Positions 30,479-38,397 of a stretch of 38,397 bases of DNA are shown here, piece after piece. Source of the stretch: DATLGB01 sp038232275 (lineage in GTDB: Bacteria > Actinomycetota > Thermoleophilia > Solirubrobacterales > Solirubrobacteraceae); NCBI GenBank assembly GCA_038232275.1, contig JBBSIC010000033.1, positions 1-38,397 on the forward strand. The letters are read 5' to 3'. The notes below the pieces were generated by a model. That model ran no database searches and was not told the origin of the DNA. It saw only the letters and a program-made list of their open reading frames with translations. Both the position numbers and the translations under genes were made by a program. Within the stretch, counting starts at the first letter, position 1. Each line of letters begins with the position of its first letter.

Positions 30479-31297
30479 CTACCCGTTTGCCGGACGCAGA
30501 TGCCTGAGAGAACGCCCAGAGAGCGCGAGGACCAGCAGCTCGGCGGCGATGGTCACCAGGCGCATCGTCACGGCGCCGGCCGCGAGCTCCCCCTCCGGGA
30601 GGACCTGCGAGAGCAGTCCGACGTAGACCACCTCGCGCACGCCGATGCCGCTCGGGGCCACGACGACGACGAGGCCGGCGGCCCACGCGATGCCCGCCGC
30701 GCCCGCCACCGCGAAGGGGTCGTGCCAGCCCGACACGGCCGCCTGCGCGAGCACGGACGCGAGCGCGTAGGCGACGAAGCCGAGCAGGTAGTTGGGCACC
30801 GTGCCGGGAGCGCGCTCGGGCAGCAGGCGCAGCCGCGCGAGCAGCGCGGGCGCCGCCAGGCCGAGGACGAGCGGCAACCAGGCCGGTCGGCCGGAGAGGA
30901 AGAGCCCGGCCCCGCCGACGGCGAGTGCGGCGCACAGGGCCCCGACGTTCTCGGCTGCAACCGTCGAGAGCCGCACGCGCGCCGATCCGCCGACGACGGC
31001 GAGCCGCGACGCCGGCGCCCAGATGCCCCCGGGCAGGTAGCGCAGCGCCTGGGTGCGGCACCAGGTCACGGCGTCGGCGCGCGTCCACGCGCCGCTCATC
31101 AGCAGCGCCCAGCCCCGCGCCAGCAGCGTCCACCAGACGAGCGCGGCGGCAGCGGCGGGCACGAGCAGCGGCCAGTCCAGGTGGCGCGGCGGCGCGTCGC
31201 GGATCGCCCGGTAGGCGACGTAGCCGACGATCGCGAGCGCGGCGACGAATCCCAGCGCCCGCGCCGTGCGGATCAGGCGCGGGCGCGCTCGCGCCAC
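30479..31297 (-). CDS. Flippase-like membrane protein (LPG synthase TM/UPF0104 family)
   Basis: 272 residues from GTG 31297 (MARARPRLIRTARALGFVAA), with GAGG 5 nt upstream. About seven to eight membrane helices. APSGIGVREVVYVGLLSQVL is the signature of the lysylphosphatidylglycerol synthase membrane-domain (UPF0104/AglD) family, and TWCRTQALRYLPGGIWAPAS is another conserved stretch. There is no C-terminal lysyl-transferase domain, so lysyl-PG synthesis is not expected; a role in moving a lipid-linked sugar is plausible. It overlaps the GT2 gene by 25 nt and is followed by sqdB 41 nt later. Confidence 0.85.
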   Translation of the reverse strand: MARARPRLIRTARALGFVAALAIVGYVAYRAIRDAPPRHLDWPLLVPAAAAALVWWTLLARGWALLMSGAWTRADAVTWCRTQALRYLPGGIWAPASRLAVVGGSARVRLSTVAAENVGALCAALAVGGAGLFLSGRPAWLPLVLGLAAPALLARLRLLPERAPGTVPNYLLGFVAYALASVLAQAAVSGWHDPFAVAGAAGIAWAAGLVVVVAPSGIGVREVVYVGLLSQVLPEGELAAGAVTMRLVTIAAELLVLALSGRSLRHLRPANG

Positions 31298-31998
31298 CAG
31301 GTCCTCACGATCACCCGGGCGTAGCGGGCGCCGTAGATGAGGTTGTGGCCCTTCCTGCTCTCCCCGGCGAGGCGCTTGCGCATGACGATGGGGCGCTCGG
31401 CGATCCGGAAGCCGGCGAAGATCGCGCCGATCAACAGCTCGGACGTCTGGTACTGGATCTGGGTCTGGCGGACCCGCTCGGTGACCTCGGCGCGCATGGC
31501 GCGGAAGCCGCTGGAGGTGTCCGTCACGCGGACGCCGGTGAGCAGGCGGACCAGGCGGGCGTAGACGTGCACGCCGGCCTGGCGGAACGCGTCGTCGGTC
31601 TCGGTGGCGCCGAGCACCCGCGAGCCGATGACGAAGTCGGCCTCGTCGTCGACGACGGGCTGCAGGACGCCGGCCATCTCGACGGGGTTCCACTGGCCGT
31701 CGGCGTCGAGCGTGACGATGTACCGCGCGCCGCCCTCGCGCGCGAGCCGGTAGCCGGCGCGCAGCGCCACGCCGTGGCCCGCGTTGCGCTCGAGGCGGTG
31801 CAGGTGCACGCCGGCGGCGCGCGCGACCTGGCTCGTGGCGTCCGTGCTGCCGTCGTCGACGACGATCGTCCCGACCGCCAGGCCGCACGCCTCGCGCGGG
31901 ATCTCGGCGAGCACGCCGCCGAGGGACTCCTCCTCGTTGAGGGCGGCGATGACGACGGCGACGGGGGGCAGGCGGGGCGCGCTCAAAGCCCGCCGCAT
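31273..31998 (-). CDS. GT2-family glycosyltransferase, DPM1/polyprenyl-phosphate type
   Basis: 241 residues, GT-A fold. Start VAVVIAALNEEESLGGVLAE, nucleotide-sugar Asp motifs VVDDGSTDAT and VTLDADGQWNPVEM, then FVIGSRVLG and GVRVTDTSSGFRAMR, as in dolichyl/polyprenyl-phosphate mannose or glucose synthases. No membrane helix is visible. It likely loads a sugar from a nucleotide donor onto polyprenyl phosphate, the donor form used by GT-C enzymes such as those nearby. ATG 31998 with a weak site. First gene of the run GT2-flippase-sqdB; 16 nt separate it from the divergent membrane protein gene. Confidence 0.9.
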   Translation of the reverse strand: MRRALSAPRLPPVAVVIAALNEEESLGGVLAEIPREACGLAVGTIVVDDGSTDATSQVARAAGVHLHRLERNAGHGVALRAGYRLAREGGARYIVTLDADGQWNPVEMAGVLQPVVDDEADFVIGSRVLGATETDDAFRQAGVHVYARLVRLLTGVRVTDTSSGFRAMRAEVTERVRQTQIQYQTSELLIGAIFAGFRIAERPIVMRKRLAGESRKGHNLIYGARYARVIVRTWWRERARA

Positions 31999-32014
31999 CC
32001 TAGGGTCCCGATCC

Positions 32015-33310
32015 GTGCGCGTCGCCCTCGGATGCCTGGCTCTCGCCGCCCTGTCGCTGCTCGTCTTCCGCGAGCCGACCTACGACCCGACGGCCTGGCT
32101 CATCTGGGGAAGGCAGATCGCGCACGGCACCCTGGACACGGTCGCGGGGCCGTCCTGGAAGCCCCTGCCCGTCCTGGTCACGACGCCGTTCTCGGTGCTC
32201 GGTGACACGCTCGCGCCGAAGCTGTGGCTCGTGGTCGCGCGCACGGGCGGGCTGCTCAGCCTCGTCATGGTCTACCGCGTGGCGGGCCGGCTCGGGGGCC
32301 GCGCTGCCGCGGCGATCGCGCTCGCCGGGCTGGTGCTGGCCACGGAGTACGAGTTCAACTGGATCCGGGGCGACTCGGAGGGCCTGCTCGTGGCGCTGTC
32401 GCTGCTGGGCGTCGATCGCCACCTCGACGGGCGGTACCGGTCCGCCTTCGGCTGGGGGGTCGCCGCCGCCCTGCTGCGCCCCGACGTCTGGCTGCCGCTC
32501 GTCGCCTACGGGCTGTGGCTTCAGCACCGCGAGCGCGACTGGCGCACGGCGGCGCTGGTCCTCGGCGCGGGCGCCGGCATCGCGCTGCTGTGGTTCGTGC
32601 CGGAGTACCTGGGCTCGGGGAACCTGCTGCGCGGCGCCGCCAGGGCGCGCGAGCCCGTCGAGGGCTCGCCCGGCGCGTCGGCGCACCCGTTTACGCGCAC
32701 GTTCTCAAACGCGGCGGACGCGCTCACCTACGCCGTCTACCCGGGTGCGGTCCTCGCCCTGGCCGTCGCGCGCCGCGACCGGGCGGTGGCGGCGCTGGCG
32801 GCGGCGGCGGCGCTGCTGCTGGTCGTCGTGGCCGTGCTGGCCCAGAGCGGCTTCACCGGCAACCTGCGCTACCTCAGCCTGCCGGCCGCGCTGGTGTGCG
32901 TGCTCGGCGGCGTCGGCTGGGCGTGGCTGGCCGGCCGCCTGGCGGGGCGGGCGCGGCTCGTGCTCGCGCTGGCCGCGGCGGCCGCCGCCCCCGGCGTCGT
33001 CGCCGCCGCTGCGCACGTCGCCCGCAACCTGCACCGCACGCGCGTGGTCGACCGGACCTACGCCGCGCTGCCCGGGTTCATCGCGCAGGTCGGGGGGCGG
33101 GAGGCGATACTGCGCTGCGGCCAGCTCTACACAGGCCCCTTCCAGACCCAGCTCGTCGCCTACCGGCTGCACCTGCACCAGAGCGACGTGGGCCTGCATC
33201 CAGGGTCGCGCGGCGCGATCCTCCAAACCGCCGGCGCCCCCCTGCAAGCCGACGGCGCATTCAAGATCAAGCGGCGCGGGACCGAATGGACTCTCCTTGA
33301 GACCTGTTAG
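32015..33310 (+). CDS. Polytopic membrane protein, GT-C-like
   Basis: 431 residues from GTG 32015. About nine to ten hydrophobic helices. REPTYDPTAWLIWGRQIAHG after the first helix gives an acidic Asp in the first loop, and TEYEFNWIRGDSEGLLVALS provides another acidic loop, as in GT-C glycosyltransferases. The C-terminal ~100 residues are soluble (CGQLYTGPFQTQLVAYRLHL). No exact family recognised. Divergent from the GT2 operon with only 16 nt between start codons, so the promoters must overlap or the messages be leaderless. Likely part of the same envelope-glycan function. Confidence 0.75.
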   Translation: MRVALGCLALAALSLLVFREPTYDPTAWLIWGRQIAHGTLDTVAGPSWKPLPVLVTTPFSVLGDTLAPKLWLVVARTGGLLSLVMVYRVAGRLGGRAAAAIALAGLVLATEYEFNWIRGDSEGLLVALSLLGVDRHLDGRYRSAFGWGVAAALLRPDVWLPLVAYGLWLQHRERDWRTAALVLGAGAGIALLWFVPEYLGSGNLLRGAARAREPVEGSPGASAHPFTRTFSNAADALTYAVYPGAVLALAVARRDRAVAALAAAAALLLVVVAVLAQSGFTGNLRYLSLPAALVCVLGGVGWAWLAGRLAGRARLVLALAAAAAAPGVVAAAAHVARNLHRTRVVDRTYAALPGFIAQVGGREAILRCGQLYTGPFQTQLVAYRLHLHQSDVGLHPGSRGAILQTAGAPLQADGAFKIKRRGTEWTLLETC

Positions 33311-33320
33311 TACTGGGCAT

Positions 33321-34292
33321 ATGACACTCCTCGCACGCCAGGGCAGAGGCGTCGCGGCCGTTTTCGCCGTGCTCGCGCTGCTCACCCCCGCCGCCGCTCA
33401 GGCCGCCAGCCAGAGGCCCGCCGTGACCACCCGGTCGGCGAGCTCGATCACGATGAGCTCGGCCCGGCTCACGGGCACGATCGACCCCAACCGCCACACG
33501 ACGACGTACTTCTTTCAGATCGGCACGACGTCGCTGTACGGCATGAACACGGTCGTGGGCTCCGCCGGCCATGGCACGAAGGCCAGGAAGGTCAGCGCGC
33601 CGGTCAATCCCCTGATGCCGTTCACGAAGTACCACTACCGGCTGATCGCGCACTACGGGAACGCGTTCGTCAAGGGCAAGGACAAGACCTTCACGACCAA
33701 GAAGCAGCCGCTCGGCCTCTCGCTGACCGCGACGCCGAACCCCGTGCGATTCAACGGCCCGACGACGCTCTCCGGCGCCCTCGGCGGCACCGGCAACGCC
33801 CACCGAAACGTCGTGCTGCAGTTCAACGCGTTCCCGTTCACGGCCGGCTTCGCCGACGCCGTCAACGCGCAGGTCACCGACCTCGCGGGCAACTTCGCCT
33901 TTCCCGTGCTCAACGTGCCGGTCAACACCCAGTACCGGGTGGCGCTGCGAGACACGCCGGCGGTCGTCAGCCCGGTCGTGACGGTCGGCGTCAAGGTGCG
34001 GGTGAGCACGCGCCTCAGGCACCGGCGGGTCAAGCGCGGGCACCGCGCCCGCTTCAGCGGCGTCATCACGCCGGCCAACGACGGGGCGCCCGTCGCCGTC
34101 CAGCGGCTGATCCACCACACGTGGGTGACGGTCGCGACGACCAAGGCGCGCCACGGCAGCGCCACGGCCTCGACGTACCGCCGCCGCGTGAAGGTGCGCC
34201 ACAGCGGCACGTTCCGCGTGGTCGTGACCCCGGGTTCCGGCGCCTACGTGGTCAATCACGGCAGGCGGGTGAAGGTGCGCGTCAGGCGGTAG
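33321..34292 (+). CDS. Secreted protein with FN3/Ig-like domains
   Basis: 323 residues from ATG 33321, 10 nt after the previous stop. Signal peptide with GVAAVFAVLALLTPAAAQAA. Domain 1 contains ARLTGTIDPNRHTTTYFFQI and GTTSLYG, the FN3-like repeat common in secreted Thermoleophilia proteins. Later parts (ATPNPVRFNGPTTLSGALGG; VITPANDGAPVAVQRLIHHT) look like Ig-like beta domains. The C-terminus is strongly basic (HGRRVKVRVRR). Probably cell-surface or extracellular; binding partner unknown. It follows the GT-C-like gene and could be a glycosylated product, but that is inference. Confidence 0.82.
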   Translation: MTLLARQGRGVAAVFAVLALLTPAAAQAASQRPAVTTRSASSITMSSARLTGTIDPNRHTTTYFFQIGTTSLYGMNTVVGSAGHGTKARKVSAPVNPLMPFTKYHYRLIAHYGNAFVKGKDKTFTTKKQPLGLSLTATPNPVRFNGPTTLSGALGGTGNAHRNVVLQFNAFPFTAGFADAVNAQVTDLAGNFAFPVLNVPVNTQYRVALRDTPAVVSPVVTVGVKVRVSTRLRHRRVKRGHRARFSGVITPANDGAPVAVQRLIHHTWVTVATTKARHGSATASTYRRRVKVRHSGTFRVVVTPGSGAYVVNHGRRVKVRVRR

Positions 34293-34313
34293 CGGCGCGG
34301 GTAGGCGTGCCGC

Positions 34314-34730
34314 ATGGGAGAGGCTGGAGGCGGAGGCGTCCTGGCGGGGTTGCTCGCGCCGTTGCGGCTGCCCGAGCGAGCCGTTGTGGCCATGACCAAG
34401 GCGGTCGAGGCTCTCGGTCCGATGCGCGACGACCTCGCTCGCGTGCGCAGGCAGACCGCGCCGCTCGAGGAGCTCCCGGAGGCGATCGAGGGCCTCAGGC
34501 GCGACCTCGTGACGCGCATCGACGAGCTCCAGGCGTCGGTCGCCTCGCTGGAGGGCGACGAGTCCCATCTCAACCGCAGCGTGCGGGACCTGGGCAAGGA
34601 GGTGATCGGGATGCACGAGACCCTGCGCGGGCTGCACAACGACATCCAGGGCGTCACCGAGCGGCTGCCCGACCCCGACGCACCCGGGCCGCTGGGCAAG
34701 GCCCGCGACCTGATCACCGGCGGCGACTGA
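34314..34730 (+). CDS. Coiled-coil hypothetical protein
   Basis: 138 residues from ATG 34314 (MGEAGGGGVLAGLLAPLRLP). Residues ~35-115 are heptad-rich (RDDLARVRRQTAPLEELPEA; DLVTRIDELQASVASLEGDE; VRDLGKEVIGMHETLRGLHN), so an elongated coiled coil is likely. The weakly hydrophobic N-terminus might contact the membrane. No known family named. The 3' end overlaps the convergent WS/DGAT gene by 17 nt. Confidence 0.75.
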   Translation: MGEAGGGGVLAGLLAPLRLPERAVVAMTKAVEALGPMRDDLARVRRQTAPLEELPEAIEGLRRDLVTRIDELQASVASLEGDESHLNRSVRDLGKEVIGMHETLRGLHNDIQGVTERLPDPDAPGPLGKARDLITGGD

Positions 34731-36228
34731 GGCCGGCTGGAGGCCCGCCGGCGCCCTGGTCGGTGCCGGCGCTGGCACCCTCCGGCGGCTCGGCGGCGCC
34801 CGGGTCGGTGCCGGCGCTGGCACCCTCCGTGGGCGGCAGGGCGGGCGAGCGAGCGGTCGCCCCGTCCTCTTCGCAGCGGGCGAGCAGCTCGTCGATGGCC
34901 GCGTCGACGCCGCGGGCGAGCCGGTCGGCGTCGGTCGCCAGCCCCGCCTGGGCGTAGATGCCGAAGCAGGCCTGGCGATTGACCGTGGTCATGCCGATCG
35001 AGATGCCGTGGCCGGGGGTCAGCGGCACGATCGGGTAGGCGCGCTCGACCCGGCACCCCATCAAGTACAGCGGCGCGGTCGGGCCGGGGATGTTCGAGAT
35101 CGTCAGGTTGGACAGGCGCGGGCTGGCGAGCGCTCGGGACACCAGCCGCCGCACGGGGCCCGGTGCTCCGCCGAAAAAGCCCATTGCGGCGTCGGCGCTC
35201 TCGGGCTCGCCCGCCTCCTTGCGCTCGCGCATCGTCGTGTGGGCCTGGCGCAGCCGCGCCACGGCGTCCGGCTCCTCGCTGGGCAGGGCGACGTACAAGA
35301 AGGCGATGCGGTTGCCCCACCGCTCCTCCTCGGCGCGGACGCTGACCGGCACCATGGCCCGCAGGCCAGCCGTCGGCTCGTCGTGCTCGAGCGCAAGCTC
35401 GCGGATGGCGCCCGCGCTCGCGGCCAGGACGACGTCGTTGATGGTGGTGCCGAATCGGCGCTTGACGACCTTGAGATCCTCCAGCGGCCGCGAGCACCAG
35501 GCCAGATGGCGCGCGGAGGGCATCGTCGCGTTGAGCCGGCTCGCGCGCGCCGGCGGCAGCGTCGTGTGCGCGGCCGTGCGCGCCATCGCCCAGGTCTGCG
35601 CCGGCAGCTCGAGTATCCCGCGGGGGGCCCGGGCCCACCCCAGCGGCGCGCGCGCGACGGTCAGCCCGTGATCGAGCCGCTCGCCCAGCGCGTCGCGGAT
35701 CAGCTCGGCCGCGCCGGGCGCCGCTCCGGGCCGCCACTCCTCGGCGTCGTCGCGTTCGGGCTCGGGGGTCGGGTCCAACAGCAGCGCCATCAGCTCGACC
35801 GCGGCGAGGCCGTCCACCAGGCAGTGGTGGGCCTTGCCGACCACGCCGAGACCGCCGCCGTCCAGCCGCTCGGCGATCCAGAGCTCCCACAGCGGCCGGT
35901 CGGCCGCCAGCGGCTGGGACATGACCTCGTCCACGAGCTCGCCGAGATCGTGGCCGGCCGCGCGGCGCACGTGGCGGGCGACGTCGAAGTGCTCGTCGTC
36001 GACCCACACCGGGTCGCCGAGCCCGAGGGGCACGTCGACGAGCCGCTGGCGGTAGCGCGGCGCGCGGCCGAGCCGTCCCCCGATGTGCGCGCGGATCGCC
36101 TCGAAGCTCGGGCGCTCCCCGTCCGGCGGGACGGCGAACTCCGCCGCCCATCCCACGTGCATCGGCGCCGACGCGGACTCGATGTCGAGGAAGGCCGCGT
36201 CCAGGGGAGAGAGGCGGGCGCCGCTCAT
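34714..36228 (-). CDS. WS/DGAT acyltransferase (wax ester synthase/diacylglycerol acyltransferase)
   Basis: 504 residues from ATG 36228, with GAGGG about 5 nt upstream. It transfers acyl groups from acyl-CoA to fatty alcohol or diacylglycerol to make storage lipids. N-terminus LSPLDAAFLDIESASAPMHV is typical. The active site is KAHHCLVDGLAAVELM (HHxxxDG). Conserved FGTTINDVVLAASAGAIREL, NRIAFLYVALPSEEPD and SNIPGPTAPLYLMGCRV (PLW-like region) follow. A low-complexity Pro/Gly/Ala tail of ~40 residues includes two near-identical 15-residue units. Cytosolic, membrane- or droplet-associated in the family. Confidence 0.95.
   Translation of the reverse strand: MSGARLSPLDAAFLDIESASAPMHVGWAAEFAVPPDGERPSFEAIRAHIGGRLGRAPRYRQRLVDVPLGLGDPVWVDDEHFDVARHVRRAAGHDLGELVDEVMSQPLAADRPLWELWIAERLDGGGLGVVGKAHHCLVDGLAAVELMALLLDPTPEPERDDAEEWRPGAAPGAAELIRDALGERLDHGLTVARAPLGWARAPRGILELPAQTWAMARTAAHTTLPPARASRLNATMPSARHLAWCSRPLEDLKVVKRRFGTTINDVVLAASAGAIRELALEHDEPTAGLRAMVPVSVRAEEERWGNRIAFLYVALPSEEPDAVARLRQAHTTMRERKEAGEPESADAAMGFFGGAPGPVRRLVSRALASPRLSNLTISNIPGPTAPLYLMGCRVERAYPIVPLTPGHGISIGMTTVNRQACFGIYAQAGLATDADRLARGVDAAIDELLARCEEDGATARSPALPPTEGASAGTDPGAAEPPEGASAGTDQGAGGPPAGLSRRR
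34750..34829. repeat. Two-copy 45-bp-period tandem repeat in the WS/DGAT tail
   Basis: A ~35-bp block (34750-34784) recurs at 34795-34829 with one mismatch, spaced 45 bp apart, which encodes a 15-residue period (EGASAGTD core) in the acyltransferase C-terminus. In frame, so it lengthens the tail without disruption. A candidate variable-number locus among strains. Confidence 0.85.
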
Positions 36229-36296
36229 AGAGCCCTCACGCCTCGCATTGGTCTCGCCTACCCGGCCCGTACCCCGGCGAACCGCGCCGCGCGGGA

Positions 36297-38024
36297 CTAC
36301 TCGATCGCGCCGGCGGAGCTGCCCTCGGCCGAGCCGCTGCGCACGTTTGACGTCGCGCCCGCGACCGTCCTGACGATCTCGACGCCGTCGGTCGCCGCGA
36401 CGGGCGCGGGCGCCACGACGCGCCGCGGGCGCGGAGCCGGCGGGCGCTCCATGTGCGCGTTGACGAAGCGCTCCCAGAACCAGACCACGCCGATGCGCCA
36501 GAGGAAGTAGGACGACCAGCCAGGGACGGCGGAGAAGTCCATCCGGCGCACGGAGGAGAGGCCGCGGCGGCCGAGGTACAGGGTGCGCAGGAAGATGCCG
36601 AGGCGCGGGTACTCCTGCTGCGGCTCGCGGCTGGCGCGCACGCGGCGCAGCAGGCGGTCCCACAGCCAGCGCGGCGGCCGGCAGACGGCGAGCACGTAGA
36701 GCAGCAGGTTGCCGGCGCGCGGCGGGATCCAGGCGTAGGAGCTCGAGATCTCGGCGATGTCGATGCCGAGCTCCTCCATCGAGGCGGCGAGCTGCGTGTT
36801 CGGGATGACCTTCAGCGAGTAGATCAGCAGCGTGTAGGGCCGCGGCATCTCGTAGAGCAGCTCGAGCGTGTCGACGACGTCCTGCCGGGTCTCGATCGGG
36901 TTGTCGACGATGATGTCGTAGATCGGCGGCTGGTGGTACTTGGGGCTGAAGCTCGCGGCCACGGTCCCGGCCTTGAGGATCTTCTCCGGCGGCGAGGGGC
37001 GCTTGTAGAAGTCCAGGATGCGCCGGCTGCCGCTCTGGATGCCCATGCGGATCTGGCTCATGCCGGCCCAGGTGAGGATCTCGAACTTGTCCCGCTTGAC
37101 GTAGTTGGGGATGACGCCGTAGACGCTGAAGGGCGTCTTGACCTCGTCGTGCCAGAGCTCGGAGAAGCGCGCGATGTCCCGGTAGGGGATCGCCATGAAG
37201 CTGTCGTCGAGGAAGCGGACGTGGCTCGTGTGCGGGAAGCGCCGCTTGACGGCCTTGATCTCCTCGGTGATGTAGCGCGCCGAGGGATGGCGGATCTTCT
37301 TGTAGGCCTTATCGTTGGCGATGAAGGCCGTGTTGCCGCAGTAGGTGCAGTGAAACGGGCAGCCGATCGACCACAGCGCCGTGTAGCCGAGGCCCTGGTG
37401 GTGGACGTAGTCGGGCAGGCCCATCGGGACGAAGCCCTCGCCCGGCTTGTAGATCGTCTCGCCCGGCGCGCCCCAGAGCGCGAACGGCAGCTCCTCCATG
37501 TCCTGCGAGGACATCAGCGGGAGGAAGTGGTTGCGGACGACCTCGTCCTCGCGCTTGAACCAGAAGTTCTTGACCGTCGTCGGGTCCTCGCCGGCGTCGA
37601 GGCGCGCGAGCAGCTGCTCGTAGGCGAACTCCCCCTCCCCGATGCAGATGGCGTCGACGGGGGCGGTGACAGCGTCTTCGGGATGGATGATCGGATGGAT
37701 GCCGCCCCAGACGATGAACGCCTCCGGAGCGAGCTCGCGCAGGCGCCGGATGACCCGGTGGGTGAGGGCCGCGTAGCCCGTCATCGAGGAGAGACCGATC
37801 AGCTCCGCGTCGGCGAGGCCCCGCGCGATCTCGTCCACCTGCTCGTCGGTCAGGTCCGTCGAGTCGCCCATCGTGCCGGCGATCGCGGAGCGGATCGAGG
37901 CCCAGCGCGTCGTGGACACGTAGTGGGTCGTCGTCGATGGGCGCATGCGCGTGGCCGACGCCGCGAACTTGCGGAACCCGCTCGCGGTGATCCCGTCCTC
38001 CAGGGAGGCCAGCTTGATCCGCAT
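36297..38024 (-). CDS. B12-type radical SAM protein
   Basis: 575 residues from ATG 38024 (MRIKLASLEDGITASGFRKF); TTG 38048 would add 8 residues, and neither has a good ribosome site. The N-terminal cobalamin-type domain (~1-170: LIGLSSMTGYAALTHRVIRR, FIVWGGIHPIIHPED, ICIGEGEFAYEQLL) lacks the DxHxxG base-off motif. The radical SAM core has Cys222, Cys226, Cys229 in WSIGCPFHCTYCGNTAF (CX3CX2C) and FLDDSFM; MGIQSGSRRILDFYKR is the SAM-contacting strand. The ~100-residue C-terminus ends low-complexity. Methylation or carbon-chain chemistry is possible; the substrate is unknown, though lipid genes are adjacent. Confidence 0.9.
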   Translation of the reverse strand: MRIKLASLEDGITASGFRKFAASATRMRPSTTTHYVSTTRWASIRSAIAGTMGDSTDLTDEQVDEIARGLADAELIGLSSMTGYAALTHRVIRRLRELAPEAFIVWGGIHPIIHPEDAVTAPVDAICIGEGEFAYEQLLARLDAGEDPTTVKNFWFKREDEVVRNHFLPLMSSQDMEELPFALWGAPGETIYKPGEGFVPMGLPDYVHHQGLGYTALWSIGCPFHCTYCGNTAFIANDKAYKKIRHPSARYITEEIKAVKRRFPHTSHVRFLDDSFMAIPYRDIARFSELWHDEVKTPFSVYGVIPNYVKRDKFEILTWAGMSQIRMGIQSGSRRILDFYKRPSPPEKILKAGTVAASFSPKYHQPPIYDIIVDNPIETRQDVVDTLELLYEMPRPYTLLIYSLKVIPNTQLAASMEELGIDIAEISSSYAWIPPRAGNLLLYVLAVCRPPRWLWDRLLRRVRASREPQQEYPRLGIFLRTLYLGRRGLSSVRRMDFSAVPGWSSYFLWRIGVVWFWERFVNAHMERPPAPRPRRVVAPAPVAATDGVEIVRTVAGATSNVRSGSAEGSSAGAIE

Positions 38025-38071
38025 GCCGGGATAGTAGTTGCACGCCAAGCCGTTTGGATAGCCTCGTCTGG

Positions 38072-38397
38072 ATGGTGACGTTGGGGTTCGGCGCCTTCCT
38101 GGCGGCCTTGGCGATGCTCACCGCCGTCCTCGCCGTTGCCGCGTTCGCCGCGCATGTCGCTCGGCGGCGACTCGCACCCGGGCTCACGGGCCTGCCGGGC
38201 GCGCTCGCGTGGGCGCTGCTCGCCACGACGGCGCTGATCGTCGAGCACCTGGTGCCGCTCGCGCTCGGCGTCCTGTCGCGGGGCAGCGTGCTCGCCGCGA
38301 CCGCGCTCGTGCTGATCGCGGCGCTGGTCGCCCGCCGGGGCGCCCGCGAGGTCCCGCCGGACGCGCCGTCCGCCGCCGCGCCGGACACGCCGCCCGC
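38072..38397 (+). CDS. N-terminal part of a membrane protein, cut by window edge
   Basis: Open frame from ATG 38072 to the right edge (108 codons). It begins MVTLGFGAFLAALAMLTAVL, then helix 2 (ALLATTALIVEHLVPLALGV) and helix 3 (SVLAATALVLIAALVARR), then a Pro/Asp/Ala-rich linker. No family can be named from this part. Divergent from the radical SAM gene with ~47 nt between ATG starts. Confidence 0.65.
   Translation, partial: MVTLGFGAFLAALAMLTAVLAVAAFAAHVARRRLAPGLTGLPGALAWALLATTALIVEHLVPLALGVLSRGSVLAATALVLIAALVARRGAREVPPDAPSAAAPDTPP

Noticed and set aside
29235..31133. A 632-residue UDP-sulfoquinovose synthase with N-terminal extension
   Set aside because: The extension lies over the flippase-like gene, is low-complexity Arg/Ala/Gly, and the Rossmann motif belongs at the N-terminus.
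1..38397. tRNA, rRNA, CRISPR array, insertion sequence or attachment site
   Set aside because: I looked for cloverleaf-like segments, regular spaced repeats, transposase or integrase motifs and long flanking repeats, and found none I could support.

Overview
The window is about 38.4 kb of very GC-rich DNA with many GTG and some TTG starts, short gaps, and frequent ATGA/GTGA stop-start overlaps. Gene content points to an actinobacterium, most likely class Thermoleophilia (Solirubrobacterales-like). The signs are a bifunctional transaldolase/glucose-6-phosphate isomerase, a WS/DGAT acyltransferase, Tat-exported ferritin-like and PhoD proteins, and secreted proteins with Thermoleophilia-style repeat domains. 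This placement is inferred from family resemblance, not from a marker gene. I saw no rRNA, tRNA, CRISPR array, transposase or integrase.

Region A (1-5.3 kb) holds stress and regulation genes. A tal-pgi gene runs off the left edge. Next are a universal stress protein, a divergent pair of HTH regulators (ArsR-like and SufR-like), and an operon of a sigma-70-family factor, a DUF488 protein and a USP-like protein.

Region B (5.4-12.5 kb) mixes intact genes with decayed ones. Intact genes are a rubredoxin/ferredoxin-type FAD reductase, narI with all four haem-ligand histidines, a TDT/SLAC1-type channel and a beta-phosphoglucomutase-like HAD enzyme. Damaged genes are transketolase, narH, narJ, a slipin, a conserved hypothetical gene and a P-type cation ATPase. 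The set resembles actinobacterial hypoxia/dormancy islands (USPs, nitrate reductase, cation ATPase, phosphoketolase) that are being eroded by deletions and frameshifts.

Region C (12.5-16 kb) is an intact phosphoketolase-acetate kinase operon. With tal-pgi it suggests a route from sugar phosphates through acetyl-phosphate to acetate and ATP.

Region D (15.9-22.6 kb) has a DUF1003 protein, a Tat-exported ferritin-like protein, and a divergent MarR regulator with a Cys cluster and a perfect 9-9-9 dyad ending at its start codon. A wrecked MFS gene, a STAS-Crp/Fnr operon, a CPA1 Na+/H+ antiporter, a SpoU/TrmH methyltransferase and a small hypothetical gene follow.

Region E (22.6-38.4 kb) is mainly cell-envelope and lipid functions. 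It has a secreted protein coupled to a PhoD phosphatase, a GT39-like membrane glycosyltransferase divergent from an OmpR-type two-component system, and a three-gene operon of a DPM1-like GT2, a flippase-like membrane protein and a UDP-sulfoquinovose synthase. A membrane GT-C-like protein, a secreted Ig/FN3-like protein, a coiled-coil protein, a WS/DGAT, a B12-type radical SAM protein and a membrane protein cut by the right edge complete it. The sulfoquinovose-GT2-flippase-GT-C group is the best candidate for an undescribed system: a sulfoquinovose-containing surface glycan or glycolipid. The graded decay of region B is the most unusual structural feature.
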